In this document: in pieces, positions 34,579 through 42,672 of the stretch
Layout of the letters: every line of letters starts with the position of its first letter
How positions within the stretch are numbered: position 1 is the first letter of the stretch
Assembly: GCF_040126305.1 (NCBI RefSeq)
Contig: NZ_CP149510.1
Span: 1,623,001 to 1,687,000, forward strand
Origin: Pararhizobium sp. A13
GTDB taxonomy: Bacteria; Pseudomonadota; Alphaproteobacteria; Rhizobiales; Rhizobiaceae
Length of the DNA: 64,000 nucleotides
Reading direction: 5' to 3'
The notes under the pieces: generated by a model
The model's input: only the letters and a program-made list of their open reading frames with translations
The model's database searches: none
What the model was told of the DNA's origin: nothing
Program-made: the position numbers and the translations under genes

Positions 34579-35793
34579 ATGTTCGCCCAGCCGAAACTGA
34601 CGATTTGCGTGCCCTCACGGAACCGCCAGCGCTATTTCCAGGAAACCATCAGAAGCCTGCTGATGAACCTCAGGACGGATATCGAATATGTCTTCGCGGA
34701 CAATTCGGACGATCCTTCGATCATGCGCGCGCTCATGGCGGAAATCGAAGGCGATCCACGCGTCAAGTTCCTGCCACCGGCCGACCAGGTCCTGCCGATG
34801 GTCGGCAACTGGGAGCGCTGCATGGAGGCGGCGGCGGGCGAGTTCATCTGCGTCATCGGCGACGACGACTACGTCGACCCCGATGTCGTCGATCTCATCG
34901 AAAAGATTCAGGCTGATGTGCCGGCCGTCGAAGCGATCGCCTGGTCGCGCCTGACCTACAATTGGCCGGACTTCCGCCCGCGCAAATGCACGGTCGCCGT
35001 GCCCATGGGAGCCCACTATCTCCAAGTTCCGCGCGACGCCCTGTACAGCAGTTTCTTCCACTGGTCGCACGCCTCTGCCTTCCCGAACTGCCTCTTTTCC
35101 GTCTATCACGGCGCGGTCTCCCGCAAGACGTTGGAGAAGATCCGCGCCAAATTCAACGGCCGCTATTTCGAGCATCCGGTCGTTGACTTCGAAAACACCT
35201 GCAAGCTTCTCGTTACCGCCAATACGTTCGTTCATGTCGAGCGTCCGTTTTCGGTCATGGGCGCATGCGCGGCAAGCAATTCCGGGCGAGCCCATACCGC
35301 CAGCCGCGTGGCGGAGATGCATGCGCAGTTCATGTCCGAGATCGGCCGCAACATCGATAACGATGCCTATATGGAGGGTTTCCCGTTTCCCTTTTTCCTC
35401 GGCAATACGGCTGCGATCGGCATGTGCCAGCAATGGTTCAAATACACCTATGGCTACAAGGCGCCCTCCGGATGGCAGAAGAATTTCGCCCGTGCCTGTG
35501 CCTTGAGTTGTTCGAGCAACGGCGGCAGGGACAATTTCGATCTCTTTGTTGCCGGTTACCGTGCAGCGATCGAAGCTTGGGATGGCGGCGCGTACCTATC
35601 CGCTTTCGAGCCACGGTACCAGACGCCGGCCGACGTCCTGTATTACGGGATGGTCGACAAAATGCTCTATCTCGACGAGGACATCGCCGGCGTCGCGACG
35701 CCGAGCGAGCTTTTCCAGATCGTCAAGCAGATCGTTGTGCCGCTCGAACAGATAGAAGGTCGGGTCAGCCAAAGACAGAGCAAGAGCGCCTGA
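34579..35793 (+). CDS. Family 2 glycosyltransferase
   Basis: A 404-residue GT-A glycosyltransferase. It begins KLTICVPSRNRQRYFQETIR, the usual nucleotide-binding strand, and has the DXD metal motif CVIGDDDYVDP near residue 95. No membrane span is visible, so it should act on a lipid-linked acceptor at the inner face of the membrane. The chosen ATG at 34579 begins the recognisable domain; upstream in frame lies only low-quality sequence. A strong terminator follows. Donor and acceptor cannot be read. Confidence 0.85.
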   Translation: MFAQPKLTICVPSRNRQRYFQETIRSLLMNLRTDIEYVFADNSDDPSIMRALMAEIEGDPRVKFLPPADQVLPMVGNWERCMEAAAGEFICVIGDDDYVDPDVVDLIEKIQADVPAVEAIAWSRLTYNWPDFRPRKCTVAVPMGAHYLQVPRDALYSSFFHWSHASAFPNCLFSVYHGAVSRKTLEKIRAKFNGRYFEHPVVDFENTCKLLVTANTFVHVERPFSVMGACAASNSGRAHTASRVAEMHAQFMSEIGRNIDNDAYMEGFPFPFFLGNTAAIGMCQQWFKYTYGYKAPSGWQKNFARACALSCSSNGGRDNFDLFVAGYRAAIEAWDGGAYLSAFEPRYQTPADVLYYGMVDKMLYLDEDIAGVATPSELFQIVKQIVVPLEQIEGRVSQRQSKSA

Positions 35794-35873
35794 GCGCCAT
35801 GCCGGCGCGCGCTCCCATCAGGGGCACGGCCTGATCCATCCGAAAAACCGATGGGCAGTCAGTCAGGAAAAGG

Positions 35874-35908
35874 AAGGCGGGTGATCCGGCGATCGCCCGC
35901 CTTTTATA
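35874..35908. terminator. Rho-independent terminator between convergent genes
   Basis: AAGGCGGGTGATC (35874-35886) pairs with GATCGCCCGCCTT (35891-35903), 13 bp with one T-G pair and a 4-base loop, followed by TTTTATATT. It terminates the glycosyltransferase transcript and lies one base from the end of the convergent CmcI-like gene. Confidence 0.85.
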
Positions 35909-36595
35909 TTAGCTGATGCGCTTCAGATAGCCGTCGGGGGCGACAGAGATCAGCAGCTTTTCATCGATGTCCTTGTCGATCACGAACTCCGGATGAGACT
36001 TGAGCCACTGATGCACGGCAGTCTTCGGATTGGCGCCCTTGTCCCACGGACGATCAGGATACATGCCGGCCGGCAGGTCCTCGATCATCGTGTCGAAGAC
36101 GACGCAGTAGCTGGAAACCGTGGTGAGACCCGCATAGGCTTCGAGCTCGGCCAACACGTGATCATGCGTATGGTTGGAATCGAGGCAGACGAGAACCGAC
36201 TTCTTGCCCTCGGCCGCCTTGTGCACCTGGGCGATGATCGCGGGGTCGATCGACGATCCTTCGATCATCGAGATGCGGCGATAGAGCGGGTGGGCCTCGA
36301 TGGCGACGCGATTGTGCGCGCGGATATCGATATCGATCCCCAACACGCTTGCATCCGGATTTCCGCCGCAGGCGGCGTTGAGCTCGAGCATGGAGGCGGA
36401 GAAGATCAGCGAGCCGCCATGCGCGATGCCGGTTTCGATAATCAGATCCGGCTGCACCGCCCAGATCAGCTGCTGCATCGCGACGATATCCTGCGGGTAC
36501 TGGATGATCGGCCGTCCCAGCCAGGAAAAGTTGTAGGAGTATTTCGGCGCGATCGAGGCCGTCAGAAACTCTTTCGCGGCGTCGGAGATGTTCAT
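35909..36595 (-). CDS. CmcI-like (cephalosporin hydroxylase-family) methyltransferase
   Basis: A 228-residue protein of the cephalosporin hydroxylase/CmcI family, a SAM-binding Rossmann group often found in LPS and capsule loci. SAM-site blocks are LIIETGIAHGGSLIF and VLGIDIDIRAHNR; SVLVCLDSNHTHDHVLAEL follows. In surface-glycan loci it is expected to O-methylate a sugar. I chose the ATG at 36595 (MNISDAAKEFL). It is the last gene of a minus-strand run that begins with the glycosyltransferase at 38702. Confidence 0.82.
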   Translation of the reverse strand: MNISDAAKEFLTASIAPKYSYNFSWLGRPIIQYPQDIVAMQQLIWAVQPDLIIETGIAHGGSLIFSASMLELNAACGGNPDASVLGIDIDIRAHNRVAIEAHPLYRRISMIEGSSIDPAIIAQVHKAAEGKKSVLVCLDSNHTHDHVLAELEAYAGLTTVSSYCVVFDTMIEDLPAGMYPDRPWDKGANPKTAVHQWLKSHPEFVIDKDIDEKLLISVAPDGYLKRIS

Positions 36596-36606
36596 GGGTA
36601 GTGTTC

Positions 36607-36699
36607 CTATTCGGTTTTGAAGCCAAGCCGTTCGATGAAGATACTGTTGCGGGCCGCGGAGGCGACTCCGGCAAAATAGAGGTCGCGATAGCGCGTCAT
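36607..36699 (-). CDS. 30-residue ORF coupled to the SDR gene
   Basis: An ORF reading MTRYRDLYFAGVASAARNSI and ending RLGFKTE. Its ATG overlaps the TGA of the preceding SDR gene (ATGA at 36696-36699), and its stop lies 11 bases before the CmcI-like start, so it fills the gap exactly. No family is recognisable. It could be a genuine small protein, or the remnant of a larger gene lost from the locus. Confidence 0.4.
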   Translation of the reverse strand: MTRYRDLYFAGVASAARNSIFIERLGFKTE

Positions 36700-37541
36700 G
36701 ATGTGATGAGCACCTTTCTGAGCAGGGTGTCGTCACCCCAGAATTCCATCGGTTCATAATCGGGATAAGGGTAGTGGCCGAGATTGAGCCGAACGTCCCA
36801 GCCGAGTTCCGCCGCCCATCCCTGAACGAGATCGAGGACGGTGACGGGGATGCCCGAGCAGAGGTTTACGACGCCGTGTCCGCCCGGTCCCAGCGCGAGA
36901 TCGGCGATGGACTGTGCCAGCGTCTCGACGGCCAGAAAATCGCGAACCTGCTGGCCGCCCGACATGTCGAAGCTTGAGTGGCCGTTGCGGTATGCGTCAT
37001 GGAATTGCGTCCACAGCGAGCGCACGCCCTGGCCGGGGCCGTAAGTGTAGAACAGGCGCGCCCAGGTGAAGGAAAACGGCATGGAGCGCTCAAGGAAACT
37101 CAGCTGCTGTTGCAGCGCGTGCTTGGCAAAGCCGTAGGGATTGTCCGGCATGCAGGGACGGCTTTCCGCAAGCGCGCCGGTCTGCATGCCGTATTCGAAG
37201 CAGGTGCCTGTGCAAAAAAGGGAAGGCAGACCACATTCGACGGCGCGTTTCAGGAATGCATATTGCCGAGGCAGCTCCGTTTCGAAGTGGTGGAGAGAGC
37301 GGTAGTTCGGCAGCCCGTCCCAGGCAAGGTGGATGAGGATATCCGGGCAGCCCATGGCTTCATAGGGATCGGCCGGCGGCGCGGCGATGTCGAACCTGCG
37401 CAGCGAGACGCTAGGAAACTGCGGCAGATCGCTGACCTGTCGCGAAAGTGCGATAACCTCGACGGGCCGCTCAACCAGCGCCTTGAGGACATGCTTTCCG
37501 ATAAAGCCTGTCGCACCGGTGACTGCGATTTTCTTCAACAT
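36696..37541 (-). CDS. NAD-dependent sugar epimerase/dehydratase (4-ketoreductase candidate)
   Basis: A 281-residue extended short-chain dehydrogenase. The Rossmann motif is IAVTGATGFIGKHVLKAL and the active-site pair is near Y136 and K140 (NPYGFAKHALQQQL). The cassette at 30358-33999 makes a CDP-linked 4-keto sugar but has no reductase of its own, so this is the natural candidate for the last reduction step. It resembles CDP-abequose-synthase-like reductases in length and layout. It follows the glycosyltransferase at 37596 after 54 bases. Confidence 0.78.
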   Translation of the reverse strand: MLKKIAVTGATGFIGKHVLKALVERPVEVIALSRQVSDLPQFPSVSLRRFDIAAPPADPYEAMGCPDILIHLAWDGLPNYRSLHHFETELPRQYAFLKRAVECGLPSLFCTGTCFEYGMQTGALAESRPCMPDNPYGFAKHALQQQLSFLERSMPFSFTWARLFYTYGPGQGVRSLWTQFHDAYRNGHSSFDMSGGQQVRDFLAVETLAQSIADLALGPGGHGVVNLCSGIPVTVLDLVQGWAAELGWDVRLNLGHYPYPDYEPMEFWGDDTLLRKVLITS

Positions 37542-37595
37542 TCGAACGCGCCCACACGCCTGCGTCTGCTGAGCGGTGCCGCCGTCATCGGGTCT

Positions 37596-38702
37596 TCAAT
37601 CTACTTGAGGGCGGCACAGAACGGCCATGGGCGTGAGCAGAGACTTGGCGACCGCATAAAATTCCTGCGGCGTCTGTGCGCCGCCGATAAAACGGTCGAT
37701 CAGAATAGCGTCGCCATGCAGGCCGCGGCGTGTGTCCCGAGGACGGACATCGTGGAATTCCGGTCGGAACAGGGGCGCAAGGCGCCCTCCCTCGAATTCG
37801 CTGAGAGCAGCGAAATAGCCGTTACCTTTGCCGACATAGGCTTCGCGCGTGGTTTCCATCATGCAATCGATCATCAGGGCACGCACGAAAGCCTGGTGGC
37901 CGCCGCCCCAGGGGCTGGAAAGTTCGCGCAGCACATGGAACTGCACTTCGGCCACGGCGCCGGCAAGGCCGAGGCCCGAATGGAAGGGGAAGTTCCAAGA
38001 GTGCAAGGGCGACTGCGCTACGAAGGGGGTCACGCTGATCACCGACATGGAGCGCGGCGAGAAGGCAAGCCCGTTCGCAAACAGAAGCACTTTTGCCGCC
38101 CATTCATATTGCGGAACCGGCGTCGACCAGTCCTGCGGTTCGGGGAGTTGTAGCACCGTGTCGACCAGCGAGCGGCGAATGGCGGCATGATAGAGACCGA
38201 ACGGCATCTTCGGGCTGTTCAGGCTGCCTTCCCAATTGAAGAATGCCTTCAGCATTGTGGTCTTGTCGATTGTCGAGATGTGTGAGCTTGCCGGGACCGC
38301 GACCGAGCTCGCCTTGCCCGGCTCCGCATGAGGGTCGATCTGAAAGGCATTCCACGCGAGGGCATCGATGCCGGGCGAGCTGGTTTCGAGAAAGGCGACC
38401 ATGATCGACAGGTCGCTTTCTATCATGTCGCCCGGATTGACCAGCGTCACCCAGTCGCCCGTCGCGGCGGAGACCGCGTGGCGCCACAGGAGCTGGCGAG
38501 CCGTGCCCTGATCTGTATCGATGATCCTTGCGCGTCCATCACTCGACACGGCGCTGAGAAGCGCATCGGCGAGCGAGATATCCGATGATTTTGCCAGGAC
38601 GATCTCAATATCCGCGTTACGGTTTTCCAGAATTGCGGTCACAAGTGGCAGGGCATCCTGCGCGGCGGCCTCCACGGGGATGCAGATCGAGAGTTTGGTC
38701 AT
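37596..38702 (-). CDS. Family 2-like glycosyltransferase
   Basis: A 368-residue protein with a GT-A-like start (MTKLSICIPVEAA) and a degenerate metal site (GDWVTLVNPGDMIESD in place of a clear DXD). The rest aligns loosely with the glycosyltransferase at 34579 (both share the WNAFQID/WSRLTYN-type segment and the FFNWEGSLNSPKMPFGLYH/HASAFPNCLFSVYH region). The two are therefore likely divergent paralogues. It is the first gene of the minus-strand glycan operon. The ATG at 38702 is used; an upstream frame adds no domain. Confidence 0.72.
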   Translation of the reverse strand: MTKLSICIPVEAAAQDALPLVTAILENRNADIEIVLAKSSDISLADALLSAVSSDGRARIIDTDQGTARQLLWRHAVSAATGDWVTLVNPGDMIESDLSIMVAFLETSSPGIDALAWNAFQIDPHAEPGKASSVAVPASSHISTIDKTTMLKAFFNWEGSLNSPKMPFGLYHAAIRRSLVDTVLQLPEPQDWSTPVPQYEWAAKVLLFANGLAFSPRSMSVISVTPFVAQSPLHSWNFPFHSGLGLAGAVAEVQFHVLRELSSPWGGGHQAFVRALMIDCMMETTREAYVGKGNGYFAALSEFEGGRLAPLFRPEFHDVRPRDTRRGLHGDAILIDRFIGGAQTPQEFYAVAKSLLTPMAVLCRPQVD

Positions 38703-38905
38703 GGCTTGCCTCGTGACATCAGCGGTCTTTGCCGAACGGCCACCGCGCGCGGCCAATCCGGAAAATGGTCACATCAGCAGGCAAGCAGCATCTGCGCGGA
38801 GGAGGGTGCGGTCCTGTCTCCCGCTGGAAGCCATTGCCTGCTGACGTGTGCGTTAGAGGTAGCGCGGGAAACTTGAGCGAGGCTTTGCATCGACGCCCGG
38901 CGCTA

Positions 38906-38943
38906 AAGCGCATTGCGACAAAACGGATTCATGCGATGCGCTT
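38906..38943. repeat. Rhizobial palindromic repeat
   Basis: AAGCGCATTGC (38906-38916) pairs with GCGATGCGCTT (38933-38943), 10 of 11 positions. The surrounding sequence (CAAAACGGATTCAT in the loop) is a pattern frequent in rhizobial intergenic DNA. It lies in a 304-base gap between the glycan operon and the oxidase operon; the rest of the gap shows only the hairpin at 38959-39007. Confidence 0.6.
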
Positions 38944-38958
38944 CAGGTCTTTGTTTTC

Positions 38959-39007
38959 ATGCACGTCGTCGTCCCATAATCGCTGCCCGTTTTTGGGCGA
39001 CGTGCAT
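38959..39007. repeat. Long-range inverted repeat at the end of the oxidase operon
   Basis: Perfect 10-bp arms ATGCACGTCG (38959-38968) and CGACGTGCAT (38998-39007) enclose an inner GCCC/GGGC pair. The right arm touches the stop codon of the small oxidase subunit gene. It probably marks the 3' end of that operon. Confidence 0.5.
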
Positions 39008-39120
39008 TAGGCGCCGAGCGAGAGTTTGATGGCAAAGCCGACGATGGTGACGGTGGCGACGCCCAGCAGCCACAGACCGACGAACCACAGGAGTTTTTTT
39101 GGCAGGCTGTTCTCGGTCAT
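39007..39120 (-). CDS. CydX-like small subunit (DUF2474 type) of cytochrome bd oxidase
   Basis: A 37-residue single-span membrane protein (LWFVGLWLLGVATVTIVGFA in the middle). DUF2474-type proteins of this length follow cydB/cioB in alphaproteobacteria and act as the counterpart of CydX, stabilising the haem site. The ATG overlaps the cydB stop by one base (TGATG), so translation is coupled. It is easily missed because of its size. Confidence 0.82.
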   Translation of the reverse strand: MTENSLPKKLLWFVGLWLLGVATVTIVGFAIKLSLGA

Positions 39121-40124
39121 CAGTGGTAACCCTCCTCGGGATCGACCTTTCCGCGGAAGACCCAATAGGCATAGACAGTGTAGATCAGGATGATCGGCAC
39201 GAGTACGAGGGCGCCGACGAGCAGGAAGGAAAGGCTCGAATCGGGCGCCGCGGCATCCCAGATGGTGACCGACGGCGGCACCATGAAGGGATAGAAACTG
39301 ATGCCGATGCCGGCATAACCGAGCACGAACAGGCCGAGCGCTGCGAGGAAGGGCTGTGCGTCACGCTTGCTGCGGATGCCTGTGAGCAGCAGGACGAAGC
39401 AGCCGAGAACAAGAATGGGGACGATGACGCTGAAGATGGCGGTCGGCCAGCCGAACCAGCGCTCCAGATATTGGGGTTTGAGGAACGGTGTCCAGAGGCT
39501 GACGATGCCCATGGCGGCGATGGTGGCAAAACAGGTGCGCAGCGCAATCTTGCGGGCTTTTTCGGCAAGCGCGCCGGTGGTCTTCATGATCAGCCAGGTC
39601 GAGCCGAGCAGAGCGTAGCCGATCAGGATGGCGAAGCCTGTAGCGATGGAAAATGGCGTTAGCCAGTCCCACCAACTGCCGGCATAGGCGCGGTTGACGA
39701 CCGGAATGCCCTGAACCAGGGCGCCAAGCGCGATGCCTTGCGAGAAGGCCGCAAGCGCCGAGCCTCCGGCAAAGGCCCAGTTCCACAGGAATTCGCCGCG
39801 CTTGGTGCGCCAGCGATATTCGAAGGCGACGCCGCGGAAGATCAGGCCGAGTAGCATGGCGATGATCGGTGCGTAGAGCGCCGGCAGGATGATCGAATAG
39901 GCCAGCGGAAAGACGGCCAGCAGACCGCCGCCGCCGAGCACGAGCCAGGTCTCGTTGCCATCCCAGACGGGAGCGACGGAATTCATCATCACATCGCGGT
40001 CGCGCTTTTCCGGAAAGAACGGGAAGAGGATGCCGATGCCGAGATCGAAACCGTCGAGGATGACATAGGCGAGCACCGCAAAGGCGATGATGGCGGCCCA
40101 GATGAAGGGAAGATCAATGGCCAT
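39120..40124 (-). CDS. cydB: Cytochrome bd-type ubiquinol oxidase subunit II
   Basis: A 334-residue membrane protein with eight to nine spans, subunit II of a bd-type quinol oxidase that reduces oxygen without pumping protons. Typical blocks are FAVLAYVILDGFDLGIG near the N-terminus and DGNETWLVLGGGGLLA. I chose the ATG at 40124 (MAIDLPFIW), which overlaps the end of cydA by eleven bases. Members with the DUF2474 partner are often the cyanide-insensitive CioB type. Confidence 0.92.
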   Translation of the reverse strand: MAIDLPFIWAAIIAFAVLAYVILDGFDLGIGILFPFFPEKRDRDVMMNSVAPVWDGNETWLVLGGGGLLAVFPLAYSIILPALYAPIIAMLLGLIFRGVAFEYRWRTKRGEFLWNWAFAGGSALAAFSQGIALGALVQGIPVVNRAYAGSWWDWLTPFSIATGFAILIGYALLGSTWLIMKTTGALAEKARKIALRTCFATIAAMGIVSLWTPFLKPQYLERWFGWPTAIFSVIVPILVLGCFVLLLTGIRSKRDAQPFLAALGLFVLGYAGIGISFYPFMVPPSVTIWDAAAPDSSLSFLLVGALVLVPIILIYTVYAYWVFRGKVDPEEGYH

Positions 40125-41544
40125 GATGTGTGCTCCCATGTGTGTGTCCGGCATGTGCACCGGCAGCGGGCCCGGGCATGATACCCGAGGTTCTGATCGG
40201 TCCTTCGTCGAGATCGGGCATCGGATCACGCGGGAGGCGCTTCATCAGCCGCAGGATGTAGAAGGTGCCGGCGCCGAAGACGAGGAAATAGACGATGATG
40301 AAGGCGATCAGTGAGGCGGCGACGGCGGGCGCCGCGATCGGCGAGACCGATTGGGCCGTCAGGAGTTGGCCGTAGACCGTATAGGGCTGGCGGCCGACCT
40401 CGGTGGTGATCCATCCGGCGAGCACCGCGACGAAGCCGGCAGGGCCCATCAATACGGCGGCGCGGTGCAGCCAGTCGCTGCTGTCGAGCGTGCCCCGGTA
40501 CCGACACCAGAGGCTCCAAAGGCCGATGCCGAGCATGGCGAAACCGAGGCCGACCATGACGCGGAAGGACCAGAAGATCACGGCGACCGGCGGGTGCAGG
40601 TTGTCCGGGATGGTGTCGAGGCCGGCGAGCGGCGCATTCAGGTCGTGTTTCAGGATCAGGCTGGAGAGCTTCGGGATTTCGATCGCGTAGTCGACCCGCT
40701 TTTCCGCCGAATTGGGCAGGCCGAACAGGATCAGCGGAGCCCCGTCGGGATGGCTCTGGTAATGGCCTTCCATCGCCATGACCTTGGCGGGCTGATGTTC
40801 CAGGGTGTTGAGGCCATGCGCGTCGCCGGCAAGAATCTGGATCGGCGCGACGATCGTCGCCATCCACATGGCCATCGAGAACATGGTGCGCGAGCGGCGG
40901 GGTGCCGTGTTTTCCAAGAGGTGCCACGCCCCGACCGCGCCGACGACGAAGGCGGTGGTCAGGTAGGCGGCAAGCACCATATGGATGAGACGGTAGGGGA
41001 ACGATGGATTGAAGATGACCTTCCACCAGTCGAGCGGGATGAATTGCCCCGCCTCGTTCATGCCGAAGCCGGCGGGCGTCTGCATCCACGAGTTCACCGC
41101 AAGAATCCAGGTGGCCGAGATCAGGGTTCCGAAAGCAACCATGAACGTTGCGAGGAAATGCAGCCTCGGGCCAACCCGGTGCAGGCCGAAGAGCATCACG
41201 CCGAGGAAGCCGGCTTCGAGGAAGAATGCCGTCAGCACCTCGTAGCCCATCAGCGGCCCGATGACCGGCCCTGCCTTGTCGGAAAAGACGCTCCAGTTGG
41301 TGCCGAACTGGTAGGACATGACGATGCCCGAGACGACGCCCATGCCGAAGGCGACCGCGAAGATCGTCTTCCAGAAATTGAACAGGTCCATGTAGACCTG
41401 ATCCTTCTTCCACAGCCACAGCGCTTCGAGCACGGCGAGATAGCTCGCCAGGCCGATGGAGAAGGCAGGGAAGATGATGTGAAACGATACGGTGAAGGCA
41501 AACTGGATACGGGCGAGCAACGTCGCGTCAAAGCTCTCGAACAC
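40114..41544 (-). CDS. cydA: Cytochrome bd-type ubiquinol oxidase subunit I
   Basis: A 476-residue haem-bearing subunit. The haem b595 histidine lies in FTVSFHIIFPAFSIG near residue 21, and GRQPYTVYGQLLT is the quinol-side signature. The Q-loop is short, as in CioA-type (cyanide-insensitive) oxidases. The gene starts at a GTG with AAGGA eight bases upstream. The C-terminus is histidine-rich (AHAGHTHGSTHHGH), an unusual tail that could bind metal. No FNR-type box is obvious upstream. Confidence 0.92.
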   Translation of the reverse strand: MFESFDATLLARIQFAFTVSFHIIFPAFSIGLASYLAVLEALWLWKKDQVYMDLFNFWKTIFAVAFGMGVVSGIVMSYQFGTNWSVFSDKAGPVIGPLMGYEVLTAFFLEAGFLGVMLFGLHRVGPRLHFLATFMVAFGTLISATWILAVNSWMQTPAGFGMNEAGQFIPLDWWKVIFNPSFPYRLIHMVLAAYLTTAFVVGAVGAWHLLENTAPRRSRTMFSMAMWMATIVAPIQILAGDAHGLNTLEHQPAKVMAMEGHYQSHPDGAPLILFGLPNSAEKRVDYAIEIPKLSSLILKHDLNAPLAGLDTIPDNLHPPVAVIFWSFRVMVGLGFAMLGIGLWSLWCRYRGTLDSSDWLHRAAVLMGPAGFVAVLAGWITTEVGRQPYTVYGQLLTAQSVSPIAAPAVAASLIAFIIVYFLVFGAGTFYILRLMKRLPRDPMPDLDEGPIRTSGIMPGPAAGAHAGHTHGSTHHGH

Positions 41545-41987
41545 GGCACAATCCTTTCAAGGGTGGTCGCCGTCTCTTGGCCTCTCCGTCGCCATGGCGC
41601 TCGGCGCCTGAACCCTTGAGACATAATTTGCGGCAGAGGTGCGAAACGTCAATGACATCGCTGCAACCATAGTGTCACACTGCGACAATCTCTCACCTGT
41701 GGCATAGTTGCGTCCTGCCGCATGGCAATCACGACAGCGCGCATTTTCGTCAACTTGTCGCGGGTTTTGAATCGGATTTTCTTAAAAATGCGAATTGCGT
41801 AAAATTGTAGATATCGGTTTAAGCGGCCCGCAAACTGTCAAGGCTATGGTCTTCCCATCGGAGAACGAAACCTGCCAAACGGTTTCGCAGCATGATGCGC
41901 TTCCCCACCGCCCGGAATGAATCCGGCAGGCAAAACCGACGCTGTCCGGACAGGGGCAGACGAGCGGGACAAACCAGGGACAGGGCT
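41545..41987. other. Divergent intergenic region upstream of cydA and the BTLCP-like gene
   Basis: A 443-base AT-richer gap between divergent genes, so it should hold both promoters. I see a small perfect palindrome AGTGTCACACT at 41671-41681 and AT-rich tracts around 41775-41820. No consensus FNR, NnrR or ArcA-like site stands out. Confidence 0.35.
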
Positions 41988-42554
41988 ATGTTGAAACGAA
42001 TCTCCATTGCGATCGCCATGTCGATCAGTATCGCTGCCACGGCCACAGCGCCGTCGCAGGCCATGAGCATTTCCTCCGCCGCCCGCTCCATCAGCGCTTC
42101 CATGCCGGTTCGCAATGTCGAGTTCAGCGAGCGGGCAACGCTTTCCAACCGGCTTTTCTGCCTGCAATACGGCGATGAGTGCCGTACCTCGAGCCGCAAC
42201 GTTGTCGCCTATACGAGCAAGCTGCGCACCGTGCTGGCTTCGGTCAACCGGACCGTCAACCGCGTCATGCCGGACATCCGGGCGCGCCGCGAATTCCTGT
42301 CGCTGAACCCGCTGCCGGGTGCTGGCGACGACCATGCGATGATGAAGCGCAGCCAGTTGATCCGCGCCGGCCTGCCTTCCGGCGCCCTGCGCGTCGCCAG
42401 CGTCACGACGCCGGAAGGCCGCAGCCATTCGGTGCTGATCGTAGTAACCTCGACCGGCGAGTTCGTTCTCGATCACCGCCAGCCAGCGGTGATGAAGCGC
42501 CGCGATGCGGGTTACAGCTTCGCCGCGCTTCGCTCGGTGCGCTTCGTCGATTGA
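41988..42554 (+). CDS. BTLCP-like exported protein lacking the catalytic cysteine
   Basis: A 188-residue exported protein. The signal peptide is LKRISIAIAMSISIAATATA. The body matches bacterial transglutaminase-like cysteine peptidases: FCLQYGDEC is the early cysteine pair, then the helix LRTVLASVNRTVNRVMPDI, and the histidine and aspartate blocks GRSHSVLIVVTSTGEFVLDH. In the family the nucleophile sits in a GDCEDY block; here the matching site reads GAGDDHAMMKRSQLI with no cysteine and two residues fewer. It is therefore probably a non-catalytic homologue. Two strong hairpins follow. Confidence 0.72.
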   Translation: MLKRISIAIAMSISIAATATAPSQAMSISSAARSISASMPVRNVEFSERATLSNRLFCLQYGDECRTSSRNVVAYTSKLRTVLASVNRTVNRVMPDIRARREFLSLNPLPGAGDDHAMMKRSQLIRAGLPSGALRVASVTTPEGRSHSVLIVVTSTGEFVLDHRQPAVMKRRDAGYSFAALRSVRFVD

Positions 42555-42567
42555 TCGGTGCCGCGCC

Positions 42568-42587
42568 GCGCGTCCAATTGGACGCGC
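42568..42587. other. 20-bp perfect palindrome after the BTLCP-like gene
   Basis: GCGCGTCCAA joined directly to TTGGACGCGC. As RNA it folds into an 8-bp stem with an AATT loop and is followed by AAAAGC on the plus strand. It starts 13 bases after the stop codon. It may be a first terminator or an operator. Confidence 0.5.
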
Positions 42588-42637
42588 AAAAGCAGCCGCA
42601 GCTTTGATCCTGATTTTGCCCAAGACTGTCCCGACTT

Positions 42638-42672
42638 GCCGCAGGAATGTCCCTTCCTGCGGCCTTTTCGTT
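42638..42672 (+). terminator. Rho-independent terminator
   Basis: GCCGCAGGAA (42638-42647) and TTCCTGCGGC (42654-42663) form a perfect 10-bp stem with a TGTCCC loop, followed by CTTTTCGTTTT. It ends the BTLCP-like transcript and abuts the end of the convergent amidohydrolase gene. Confidence 0.85.

Noticed and set aside
41545..41987. FNR-type (TTGAT-N4-ATCAA) box expected for a bd oxidase promoter
   Set aside because: I looked for it on both strands and found no acceptable match.
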